A stretch of 64,000 nt of DNA from Anaeramoeba ignava (Eukaryota > Metamonada > Anaeramoebidae), in assembly GCA_028826165.1 (NCBI GenBank), contig JAPDFW010000099.1:62001-126000 (forward strand). Reading direction: 5' to 3'. Below are positions 54,901 to 64,000 of this stretch, in pieces. Below the pieces are notes generated by a model. That model was not told the DNA's origin. It did not search any database and saw nothing but the letters and a program-made list of their open reading frames with translations. Within the stretch, counting starts at the first letter, position 1. Each line of letters opens with the position of its first letter. Position numbers and translations under genes: made by a program.

Positions 54901-56027
54901 GATTTATTTTTCATAGATTTTTATGTCCTACACTTGTTTCACCTCAAAATTACTCAATTATTAAATGTATTTTATTATAAAAAATCAAAATTCCTTTTTA
55001 AATCTTTTTTTTGTTTCCATTTATTTAGTTCCACTTAATGAAAGATATTTCAAGAGGTTTAGTTTTAATTTCATCAGCAATTACTCAATTATCAAGAAAG
55101 AAAAAATTTGATAAATCAAAAGAATATATGATTTTTTTAAATGAAGAAATTACTCCACATTTTAAGGAATTAGATGAATTTTTTATGAAATTATCTGTAA
55201 AAATAAATTTATATTTGGAAAAAAGAATATTTATATTAAAATATTGCTTTTTTTGAATTTTTTAAAAGGATATAAAAACAATCCAAGAAATTGATCTCCA
55301 AAAACAACCAAATATTGATTTTATTGAATTTAAACCAATCAAAATTTATCAACAAAGAAGACTTAATGATACATTAATTGATACAAAAAAAGAATCTTTT
55401 GAATTTTTCTCAATAATTGAATTTTTCATTTCAAATCAAGATGATAAAAACAAAATTAGTGAAAGTAAATTGCATCAATTTGATAAATCATTTAAAGAAT
55501 TGAAAACATTAGTCGAAGATTTTGGAAACTCAAACAAAATTTTAAGAGAGTTAAATCACAAACTTGTTGAAATTAAACAATTAGTTGAAAAAACAACAAA
55601 TTTAACAAATAAAAATGAAAAAAATGATGAAAAAGAAGAAGAAAAAGAAGAAGAAAATCTAATTTGGAAAAATGTTTCAGTTAAAAATACAAAATTTGAA
55701 GGATTTGTTCACATTTCAAAAAATGATTCAAAAAGCAAGAAAAAAGGGAAAAAAAGATATTTAATTCTAAAAGAAAATGTTCTCGCAATTTTTGAATCTA
55801 AACCTGAAGAAAAAAATATTTTCCCTTTAAATGTTATTGAAATTGATGATTCTTTAAAAGTTTCAAGAGCAAAATCTACAAATCTTAATAACGCAATTTC
55901 TTTATTCTCTTCTTCTTCAAAATTAGGAAATAAAAAGGATTTCTTCATCATTTGCGAAACTAAACAAGATTTTTCAAAATGGATTTCATTAATTAGAAAA
56001 GCAAAAGAGACAAAGAAAAACGATTAA
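51986..56027 (+). CDS. RasGAP-fold protein with C-terminal PH domain, eight exons, two frame breaks
   Basis: Exons 51986-52423, 52488-52641, 52978-53190, 53252-53959, 54018-54154, 54218-54966, 55029-55196 and 55269-56027 join in phase, giving about 1107 residues. The N-terminal helical part and coiled region (TMKQKIQENKRKIDDYQKLQ) are not recognised. Exon 6 into exon 7 carries a RasGAP core: FSFIYGAQYLHLTLKPIISE, PPQFRIINNYISTEIEKKF, GRFIFHRFLCPTLVSP and SRGLVLISSAITQLSRKKKF. The arginine-finger site reads NLFAYSDVSS where active GAPs have LFRxxxLA, so the finger Arg is Ala. A PH domain ends the protein (FEGFVHISKND, KKRYLILKENVLAIFESKP, FFIICETKQDFSKWISLI). One surplus base in the A4 run 54776-54779 and one in the A3 run 55041-55043 break the frame; removing both makes every exon phase agree. 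It may bind Ras-type GTPases without speeding hydrolysis (inference). Confidence 0.75.
52642..52977 (+). repeat. RasGAP gene intron 2 with TCAAAA/TCTAAA hexamers
   Basis: The intron (GTATAA...AACAG) is almost entirely (AAAATC)n with TTCAAA and TCTAAA variants. Its first part extends the S-K reading frame of exon 2 for 13 codons, so a naive gene call would run into it. Confidence 0.7.
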
Positions 56028-56130
56028 AACAACAGATTTTTTTTATTCTTCTTTTTTTTTTTTCAATCAAAAATTTTCCAAAAACAAGAAAAGTATTAAA
56101 ATTTTCAATCTCTAAAATTTTCTAAATTTT

Positions 56131-56753
56131 CTAAATTTGAAAAAAATTTTGTTGATTTAAATGAATATTAATATTATTTCCTGAAGTTGAGTAAAGAGTT
56201 AAATTATTTTCTGAAAGGAATCTTTGTGGTTTCTTTTTTGGAGCAAGTAAATTTGGATCAGAAAGAAAACGACTTGATGTTAAAGGTAAATGCGATTGAT
56301 CCAAAAAATCTCTATTAATTAAAAGCTTATTTTGTTTTATTTGAGACTTTTTATGTTCTAAATGAACTAAATTTTCAAGAGAGAATTTTGATTTACAAAT
56401 TTTACAAGTGAAAATCTAAATTATTTTTATTTTTATTTTTATTTTTATTTTTGAAAAGTTAAATTGAATTTTTATTCATTTTGTTTTTGTTTTTGTTTTT
56501 GTTTTACTCTTTGATTTTCTGATTCAACACAAGAAGAATGATAAATATGTGAACAAGGAAGTAAAATAATAAATTCACCTTCTTCAAAATTACTTCCACA
56601 AATCAAACATTTTACATTTTCTTTAATCATATTTGGATAAATTTGAAATTTGAGTATTTTTTTCAAAGGAAATGAATTTTGAATTAAATTTGGTTTTGGA
56701 GTTGATTTTCTTTTGAAAAAAAAAGGATTTAATTTTTTTTTTTTACATTTCAT
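56131..56753 (-). CDS. RING-H2 finger protein, RING split by an intron
   Basis: Exons 56508-56753 and 56131-56415 join in phase 0 to 176 residues. The RING is assembled only by splicing. CLICGSNFEEGEFIILLPCSHIYHSSC in exon 1 supplies C-x2-C, C-x-H, H-x2-C (C56590s to 56540s on the minus strand), and exon 2 begins IFTCKICKSKF with the last C-x2-C pair. This is the C3H2C3 order of E3 ubiquitin ligases. The N-terminus is basic; the C-terminal 80 residues (LTSSRFLSDPNLLAPKKKPQ) are not recognised. The unspliced frame ends in a K/Q repeat made by the intron. It is tandem with the zinc-ribbon gene, whose stop is only 36 bases from this start. E3 activity is inferred from the motif. Confidence 0.7.
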
Positions 56754-56788
56754 GTTTTTGATTATTTTTTTTTTTTTTTGAAATAATT

Positions 56789-57691
56789 TTACATTTCATC
56801 ATCTCCTAATAAAGGTGATAATTCTTTATAAATAATTTTTTTTGAATTTGGATCATTTTCACTTGCTTTTTGAATTATTTCTCTAAATTTTTTAAATTAA
56901 TTTTTAATTATTAAAAAAATAATCAAATCAAATCAAATGAAATGAAATCTTTTTTTTTTCTTTTGAATTAATTACAATAATTGAGATAATTTAATTTTTC
57001 TTGTTTTTGAATTTTTTTTTGAATTTTTTTTTGAATTTTTTTTTGATTTCTTTTTTGAATCTTTTTTTGATTTCTTGTCATTTTTTATTTGATCATTTTG
57101 ATTTGAAACTGTTTGATAAGCTGTATTATAAATTGCATTTTGAAGGATTGGATTCAAATTTTGAGATAATTCTTTATTAAAAAAATTTTCTGGTTGATTT
57201 TTTGGTTCTTTTTTTTTTTTAAAAAAAAATAAATAATAAAATAAGTTATATTTCAAAATGCAAATGAAAATGAAATGAGGCAAACTTGATAAAGAATTTT
57301 TTGAGTCTTGAATATTTTTTTCTTGTGAATTTGAAAGTGAAAAAAATTGATCTGAATCAATATCATTTTGATTTTGATTTTCATTTTGTTGAGCCAATTG
57401 CTGGAAAGAGTGACGAATAAAAGAGCGTGTTTCATTGGAAATTGCTCCTTTGATCTCATCGAGTTTGTTTTCAAACAGACTGTTTAATTTAGAATAAATA
57501 CCGACTTCAAATCGAGTTGTTTGGAATTTGATCATTTGTTGAATTCTTTCAAAAGGTAATGAAAAATCTAAGTTATTATAACATCCAGATTCACTGAAAC
57601 CTGCGAAATTGTTTCTTCCACATTTTGGACATACAGAATTTGTTTCTGTTGGATCATAAACATTATCACAATTTGGACAATAAGTTGTCAT
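56789..57691 (-). CDS. Zinc-ribbon protein of unknown function, three exons
   Basis: Exons 57286-57691, 56976-57207 and 56789-56882 join in phases 1 and 2 to about 243 residues. The N-terminus is a four-Cys ribbon (YCPNCDNVYDP, then SVCPKCGRNNF; C-x2-C spaced 13 from C-x2-C). A predicted helical middle follows (FERIQQMIKFQTTRFEVGIY, FENKLDEIKGAISNETRSFI), then an N/Q patch, a K/S/N-rich segment with repeats of KKNSKKNS type, and an acidic end (KELSPLLGDDEM). I do not recognise the family. The 78-base intron 1 is readable without a stop (adding FIFICILKYNLFYY), so retention is possible; I prefer splicing because the inserted residues are hydrophobic and out of character. Confidence 0.6.
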
Positions 57692-57760
57692 TTAAAAAAG
57701 AAAAAGAAAAAAATGAAAAAGAAAAAATGAAAAAAAAATTTTTGATTGATTTTTTTTTAT

Positions 57761-59191
57761 TCAAATGAAATAAGTCTCAAGTTCATCAACAACCCATGAT
57801 CTAAAAGAACCAGCCAAATAACTTTTAGCTTTATTTGATTTATATTTGATTCCTTTTGGCAGATTGTAAGTATAACCAAAATTTGAGCCACCAGATTGCA
57901 AATCAGGATTTAAAATAAAATCAGCACCTTTTCCAAAATAAGGACCAAAATCTGAATAAGAATAATAAAGTGCCTGATGTTCTTTTCCTTGTTTAATTTT
58001 AAATTTCTCTGATTTTCTATTATTTTTATCATTTCTGATTGAAAAAATAAATGCATTTGGATCAATTATATATCCATAATCTTCATTTATATCTTTTGGA
58101 TTCCATTTTGTTTTATCAGTTGTAAATCCAACTGAAGTAAATCCTCCAAAGATATAATTATCTTTTGTTTTGATAATAACTAATGTTTTTCCTTTTGTAT
58201 CGCAAATTGAATGCCATTCTTCGCAATCAAATCCATCTTTTTTAGCTGAATATCCCAATTCCATTTTGTAAAAGAATTCATCATCATTTATCCATTCTTT
58301 TAATTTGTTGAAATCTTCTTTTTTTTGGATTATTGTTGATTTTAATCGAATTCTTGATTTGAAAATGAATGAATTTTCTTTTTCAATTAATTCATTTAAT
58401 TCTTTTTCGTTTTTTTGATTTTTTTGAAGTTTTTGGAATTGAATTAATTTTTCTGAAATTTCATTTGGAATTAATTCTTCTTTTAATATATTTTCAAGTT
58501 CTTTATTTGTAAAATCAATAAATCTGATTTTTTCAATAATATTTGAAATTTGATTAATATTTGATTTATGTTTTCCCCATTTTATTATTGATTGGAAAAG
58601 TTCAAATTCACTTATTGAAATATCATTATTTAATAATATTGAATTTAAATGATTTTCTTCAAGTTCAAGAAAAAAAGGAGTTTTGATAAATTCTTCTAAA
58701 TTATGAAAAATAAATTGATAAGAATAATCTAATAATTCATTTAAATTTACTGCTTCAGATAATTTAAGAATATCAACAATAGTTTCAAATTGTAAATTGT
58801 TTTTGATAAAATGTAAAGAAATTTCAATTAATTCATCAATTAAATATTTTGATGAAAAAATTAAAATTTGAATTGCATTTTCTAAATTAATTTCAATTTT
58901 TCCTGAATAAAGATAATTCAAAATTGAAGATAGAATTGAATTTGAAACATCTTTTAGAATTAATTTATTTTCTTGATATTCTTTCATTTTAGAATTAAAA
59001 AGAGATTTAAAATATTGACTTCTTGAAGAAAGAATTGATTTATGAGTTTTAAATGAAGTTTTATTTTGTTCACAAATTATTTCAAAATCAAAATAACTTT
59101 CATTTTGATTTTGATTTTGATTTTGATTTTGATTTTGAAATAAATTTTTTAAATCATTTGAAAGTTTTTCTAAATTTAAATAAGTTGTCAT
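57761..59191 (-). CDS. BTB-BACK-TLDc protein, copy I
   Basis: An intact 476-residue member (MTTYLNLEKL start). The BACK-TLDc linker lacks the 14-residue QEKENQKLEKKEKE insert of the array copies (HKSNINQISNIIEKIRFIDF). The TLDc (KMELGYSAKKDGFDCEEWHS, TKGKTLVIIKTKD, NPKDINEDYGYIIDPNAF, YSDFGPYFGKGADFILNPDL) ends RSWVVDELETYFI. The six-unit NQ linker is (CAAAAT)n in DNA. It follows copy J head-to-tail on the minus strand with a 48-base spacer carrying the TTTTTTCATTTTCATTTCTAAA element. Confidence 0.85.
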   Translation of the reverse strand: MTTYLNLEKLSNDLKNLFQNQNQNQNQNQNESYFDFEIICEQNKTSFKTHKSILSSRSQYFKSLFNSKMKEYQENKLILKDVSNSILSSILNYLYSGKIEINLENAIQILIFSSKYLIDELIEISLHFIKNNLQFETIVDILKLSEAVNLNELLDYSYQFIFHNLEEFIKTPFFLELEENHLNSILLNNDISISEFELFQSIIKWGKHKSNINQISNIIEKIRFIDFTNKELENILKEELIPNEISEKLIQFQKLQKNQKNEKELNELIEKENSFIFKSRIRLKSTIIQKKEDFNKLKEWINDDEFFYKMELGYSAKKDGFDCEEWHSICDTKGKTLVIIKTKDNYIFGGFTSVGFTTDKTKWNPKDINEDYGYIIDPNAFIFSIRNDKNNRKSEKFKIKQGKEHQALYYSYSDFGPYFGKGADFILNPDLQSGGSNFGYTYNLPKGIKYKSNKAKSYLAGSFRSWVVDELETYFI

Positions 59192-59239
59192 TTTAGAAAT
59201 GAAAATGAAAAAAAATGAAAAAAATTTTTATTTGATTTT

Positions 59240-60738
59240 TTAAATGAAAAAAGTTTCAAGTTCATCAATTTCCCATCCATTAAAAGAACCAGCTAAATAA
59301 TTTCTAGATTCATCTGTTCTTTTTTCAATTCCTTTAGGAAGATTGTAAGTATTACCAAATTTTGTAAAACCAGATTGTAATTTGATATTTACCCATAAAT
59401 CAGCAGAAGTATTTCCTCCAAAAGTTGGTCCATATTTTGAATACCAATAAAAAATAGCTTTTTCTTCTTTTTCTTTTTTAATTGAAAATTTCTTTGGTTT
59501 CCGATTATTTTTATCATTTCTCAATGAAAAAATAAATGCATTTGAATCTGGAATAAATCCATGTTCTTTATTTATATCTTTTTCTCTCCATTTTGAATTA
59601 TCATTTGTAAATCCAATTGAAGTAAATCCTCCAAAGATATAATTATCTTTTGTTTTGATAATAATTAATGTTTTTCCTTTATTATCACAAATATCATGCC
59701 ATTTTTTACAATCAAATCCATCTTTTTTAGCTGAAAATCCCAATTCCATTCCATAAAAGAATTCATCATCGTTTATCCATTCTTTTAATTTATCAAAATG
59801 CTCTTTTTCTTGAATTATTGTTGATTTAAATTTCATTCTTGTTTTGAAAATTAATGAATTTTGATTTTCAATAAATTGTTTTAACTCTTCTTTATTTTCT
59901 TGATTTTTCATTATTAGTAATTTAATTAATTGTTGTGAAATTTCATTTGGAATTAATTCTTCTTTTAATATATTAGCAAGTTCTTTATTTGAGAAAGTAA
60001 TAAATCTGATTTTATCAATAATATTTGAAATTTGATCTTGAATTTTTTCTTTTTCTTCTTTTTCAAGTTTTTGATTATCATTTTCTTGATTAATATTTGA
60101 TTTATGTTTTCCCCATTTGATTATTTTTTGGAAAAGTTCAAATTCATTTAAAAAAATTTTATCATTTAATAATATTGAATTTAAATGATTTTCTTCAAGT
60201 TCAAGAAAAAAAGGAGTTTTGATAAATTCATTAAAATTATCAAAAATAAATTGATAAGAATAATCTATTAATTTAATTAAATTTCTTGATTCAGATAATT
60301 TAAGAATATCAACAATAGTTTCAATTTGTAAATTCTTTTTGATAAATTTTGAAGAAACATTAATTAATTCATCAATTAAATATTTTGATGAAAAAATTAA
60401 AATTTGAATTGCATTTTCTGAATTAATTTCAATTTTTCCTGAATAAAGATAATTTAAAATTGAAGATAGAATTGAATTTGAAACATCTTTTAGAATTAAT
60501 TTATTTTCTTGATATTCTTTCATTTTAGAATTAAAAAGAGATTTAAAATATTGACTTCTTGAAGAAAGAATTGATTTATGAGTTTTAAATGAAGTTTTAT
60601 TTTGTTCACAAATTATTTCAAAATCAAAATAACTTTCTTCTTCTTTTGATTTTGATTTTGATTTTGATTTTGATTTTGATTTTGAAATAAATTTTTCAAA
60701 TCATTTGAAAGTTTTTCTAAATTTAAATAATTTTTCAT
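59240..60738 (-). pseudogene. BTB-BACK-TLDc copy J with an early frame break
   Basis: Colinear with the family from MKNYLNLEKLSNDLKNLFQ at 60738 to NGWEIDELETFFI at 59240. The frame is lost after the NQ linker at the A4 run 60644-60647 (coding strand CAAAAGAAG where copy E has CAAAAAGAAG). Restoring one A rejoins the start to SYFDFEIICEQNK. As read, only a 427-residue product from an internal Met (60523), lacking the first half of the BTB domain, could be made. The start reads MKNYLNL instead of the universal MTTYLNL. It may be an inactivated copy or a one-base assembly error. Confidence 0.7.
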
Positions 60739-60825
60739 TTTAGAAATGAAAAAGAAAAAATGAAAAAAATTTTTGATTAATTTTTTTTTTCATTTTTAAA
60801 AGTAAAAAAAAATTAAAGTGAAAAA

Positions 60826-63800
60826 TTAAACTTTCTCATAAAATAGCATATAAGCATCATCTTTTTTTAAATCATCAAAACCATTTTTCATTTTCTCAGT
60901 AAAGAAATCATTAAACCAATACCAATCATTATCAACCACTGCATAAGCAGTATAATGACCATATTCAGATTTTTCAGAAATATGATTTGAAACGGCAAAT
61001 AATTTATACATTTCTTGACCCACTTTTTTTCCAACTCTTGATGAAAGATCCAAAACACTTGGAAAATCTACTTTTGTTGTTATTTTTCTCCATACATTGA
61101 ACCGACGAAATTGAATAATGCAAATTCGAGGTAATTTTTTGATATGAATTGTTTTTTCTGCATTAACTGATTTTTGACAGGCAGCGCATCGCCATTTATT
61201 TTCGTTTTGAAGGTTTTCTGTTTGAAAATAGGAATCCAAACACATTTGCAAATTGATATCTTCTTCGGTTGTTTCGTTGGGCAAATTCTCGAAAAATGGC
61301 TTAGTAAAAAATGGAAGATTTAGTGAAATTAACGGATTCCATTCAACTACGAATTCTTTATTTTCATCTTCAACATAAATTTTCTGATTTTTTTTAATTT
61401 CCTTCCCATCAAAATGGATCCTGAAAAATTGGTTCATTCCAAATTGCAATTCCCTTGCCCAATATTGCTCATATGTTTCATTCAAAGACATTTGTAAAAA
61501 GGGGTTTTCTGGATCCATGAATCTATTGAGTTGATCCTTTAATCCTTGATTTTGTTGGTTGATTGATGAATTATATGAATTCAAAACACAAGATGAATAA
61601 GCATCATTAAATTTCGAAACATAATTTTGTGGGAAATGGTAATATTGGGCAATATCTGATTCAACGGGGATCCATTGTTGATTTAAGTTTAAATGATTTT
61701 GATTTTGATTTTGATTTAAATTTTGATTTTGATTTAAATTTTGATTTTGATTTAAATTTTGATTTTGATTCCGTAAATGCTGTATTTTATATTGATTCTC
61801 TAAATATTCCTGATGTTTCACATATTGTTGATATTTTAACTGACGATAGCGTAAATATTGCTCATGCGAAAGTTCATCTTTCATGTTTTTCTTTACTTGG
61901 GTCGATCTTATTTGAGAATTTCTTGCCACATTTTTTACTTGCGCTCTTTCTGTATTTGCATTTATATGATCTTCTGATAATAAATTTTGAGAGTAATTCT
62001 CGATATCGTTTCCCATGATTTTTGATACCTTTTCCATATCTTTCTGCTCTTGGTCTTGATCCAAAAACGGATAGTGATTCCAATTTTGTTGGAGATAAAA
62101 ATCATTTCCGTTTTCTTGTGTTTGGAATTCTGGATTATTGCCTGATGTAAATACATAAGCTGCAAGTGGTAATCCAAGATGATAATTGGGGATTTGTGAT
62201 TCGTTGCCATTTGTATTTGCATAAATAAATGGGCTGCCAAGTACAACCATTTGATTTACATATCCATAGGGACTTGTTGTTTGCAAATATTCCTGGGTTG
62301 TTGTCCCCATTCTTTCCATATTATTATAATAATTTTCCATTTGATTCTGATATGTTTGTTGTTGATATTTTTGCATTTCTTCATAATCTTGCAATTTCTT
62401 TGCAAGAGCAAGATCTGCTTCCTCCATTTTTTTCGCACTCGTATGTCTTGAATGCGTATGTTGATTCTCATTGACTTCATTAAATTCTCCGCTGTCGATA
62501 TTTTTCAACAGATTATCCAGCGGGATTGATTGCTCGATGATTGATTTAATTTGGTCGTAAATTTGGTTCCAAATTGTTTCATACAAATTTTCTCCTTTTT
62601 CCAAACAAATCAAGAAAGGATACCCAGTTTGTTGTTGAGACGTAATCTCCCCTTGGTTTTGCGATGGATTCATCGCTGTTTCCACAACATGTTTTATTTG
62701 GGTCACTTGGATTTTCAATAACTTCCCAATTTTCTTGTTGGTATTTTCCAATTTGGGAAGTTCATATGCAAAAATTTTCTGATGTTGATTTTCCATAAAT
62801 TCCTCAGTTGTTGTTATTCTTGTCTCAATTGAAAAATTATTTGCTGAGCAAAGATACAATAGATTTCTATCTGCACCCGTTTTTTCTGCAATTTCTTTCT
62901 TGATATCCTCAAGTGTTGTTTTTTCTGAATTTTCCACAAAAATTATTTTATCCTTTTTTTTGTCTTTTGCAAAAATAACTGCTATTTTTTTGGTTCCAAA
63001 TTGCTCTTCTTCTGTTTTGATTGGGAGTTCAAATCCAAGACAATTTTCCGATCGTGTGAATGAATGCTTGCATTCCAAACTTTCAACCTCTGTATCAAGT
63101 TCAATAAAAAAAAGCTCAGAAAAAATGTCCACTTTTTTTGACAGATTTTTTTTCACCATTTCTTCTTTTAGTAAATTTAGGATCGCACTTGTAAATTCGT
63201 GACCGTCTTCTTGTCTTCCCAGTTCAAAAAAAGGTTTTTTTTCTCTCGCTTTTGCAATCAAATCGTACGGATTCATGATCTTGTATTTTCCTTTCCAAAA
63301 CTACATAAATTCAAGAAAAAAAAAATTACGGAATTATTAATCAATCCAAATTTTGCTTTTTTTTTGTTTGTTTTTTGATCCAAACTTTTTTTAAAGCTTT
63401 TGTAAAAATTCCAAGCATTGAATTTTCTTCTTTTTCAAAATTATTTGATTTATCAAGAAAAAATTTCCGCAGATTAACGGAATGAAATAAGCATTGGAAA
63501 GAGGAATTTGCATAGCAAGTATTTCCTAAATTATAAAGTCCACTTACTCCTGGTAAAAACTAAAAAAAAAAGTTATAAGATTATTGAACAAGAAAAATAT
63601 ATAAACCCAGAATATTTACGTTTTTTCTTTTTTGTGGTTGAAAATATGTAATATATTTTTCTCTTTCAATATTTTGTTTGTTTTCATTTGTTGTTATTTC
63701 TGTTGTTTTTGTTTTTGGTTTTTTTCTTTTTTTGTGTAAATTAGTTGATTTTTTTATTTCCGAAATTTTATTTTCCTTATCAAAATTATTTCCTTTATCA

Positions 63801-64000
63801 GAATCCGATTCACTTTTGAAATCAGATTCAGTTTCGTTATCATTTTCATTATCATTTTCGTTATCATTTTCATTATCACTTTCATTATCATTTTCATTAT
63901 CATTTTCATTATCACTTTCATTATTACTTGATTTTTTGAATGAATTTTTACTTGATTTTTCGATTAATTGTTCAAATGAATCTTCAAATGAATCTTCAAA
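60826..64000 (-). CDS. Ubiquitin-specific protease (USP4/11/15-like), 5' end beyond the window
   Basis: Visible exons are 63620-64000 (partial), 63386-63559 and 60826-63300, all in phase 0. The first is an acidic S/D/N/E low-complexity tail with basic patches. The second holds the Cys box GLYNLGNTCYANSSFQC with the catalytic Cys. The third has GRQEDGHEF, an inserted ubiquitin-like segment (KIAVIFAKDKKKDKIIFVEN ... IFAYELPKLEN), and a long Q/N-rich insertion with LNQNQN repeats. It then has the CAAC zinc pair, IHIKKLPRICIIQFRRF, the His box SEYGHYTAYAVV and WYWFND, ending AYMLFYEKV. USPs are cysteine proteases that remove ubiquitin; the insert between catalytic halves is typical of USP4, USP11 and USP15. 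Unspliced, the long ORF lacks the catalytic Cys, so the upstream exons matter. Splicing yields FTKALKK-FWKGKYK, matching the family's W-x-G-K spacing. Confidence 0.85.

Noticed and set aside
5533-55043. Programmed +1 frameshifting as an established mechanism here
   Set aside because: The sites share no stop codon or fixed slippery heptamer, two need the opposite shift, and several are in a likely decaying gene family; kept only as a hypothesis.

Overview
The window is nuclear DNA of an extremely A+T-rich eukaryotic microbe. Spliceosomal introns (GTAAWT/GTATTT donors, TTTAG acceptors) interrupt genes for eukaryote-only proteins: CCT delta, the CCR4-NOT scaffold, dynactin p27, signal peptidase SPC12, TIM44, NatB Naa20, METTL16, DENND11, Ras and a RasGAP-fold protein. 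All three standard stop codons are used (TAA widely, TGA at the end of Ras, TAG in the small ankyrin and RING genes), so no code reassignment is needed. Expanded BTB-BACK-TLDc genes, ankyrin-BTB proteins, Ras signalling and N/Q/E-rich tracts suggest a free-living amoeboid protist. An Anaeramoeba-like metamonad is my best guess, inferred from gene style only and not proven.

Layout. 1-5.8 kb: TYW1 5' exon (-) and a NOT1-like scaffold (+), divergent. 6.5-17 kb: a TPR protein (+), CCT4 in eight exons (-), DCTN6 (+) and METTL16 (+). 17.4-24.8 kb: a broken BTB-TLDc gene, a small ankyrin gene (-), a non-AT-rich candidate RNA gene at 21268-21375, a protein of three PH-like repeats (+) and DENND11 (-). 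24.8-32.8 kb: a head-to-tail array of five BTB-TLDc genes with spacers of about 50-70 bases. 33-36.9 kb: TIM44 (-), SPC12 (+) with a first coding exon of only ATG, and a BTB-coiled-coil-TLDc gene (-). 37-39.1 kb: a satellite of about 146-bp period. 39.2-49.5 kb: Ras, a truncated Ras copy, another BTB-TLDc gene, an integrin-like membrane protein and a giant ankyrin-BTB protein. 49.6-64 kb: NAA20 (-) with a 1.77-kb satellite intron, a RasGAP-PH protein (+), RING and zinc-ribbon genes (-), two more BTB-TLDc genes (-) and a ubiquitin-specific protease (-) running off the end.

Themes. (1) Introns and spacers are filled with simple repeats (TTTTAA, AAATAT, ATTCA and AAATTATAAAT families), yet exons are nearly always in perfect splice phase, so most genes can be reconstructed exactly. 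(2) A short TTTTTCATTTTT element lies just upstream of nearly every start codon, in the gene's own orientation. (3) The BTB-TLDc family (ten copies here) looks recently amplified and homogenised; about half the copies are broken by a stop codon or one-base indels. (4) One-base indels in A or T runs also break conserved genes (METTL16, NOT1, RasGAP), so either the assembly has residual homopolymer errors or the organism tolerates or recodes them. Genes for protein fate (CCT, USP, RING, BTB adaptors, NatB, SPC12, TIM44) and small-GTPase signalling (Ras, RasGAP, DENN) dominate the recognisable content.
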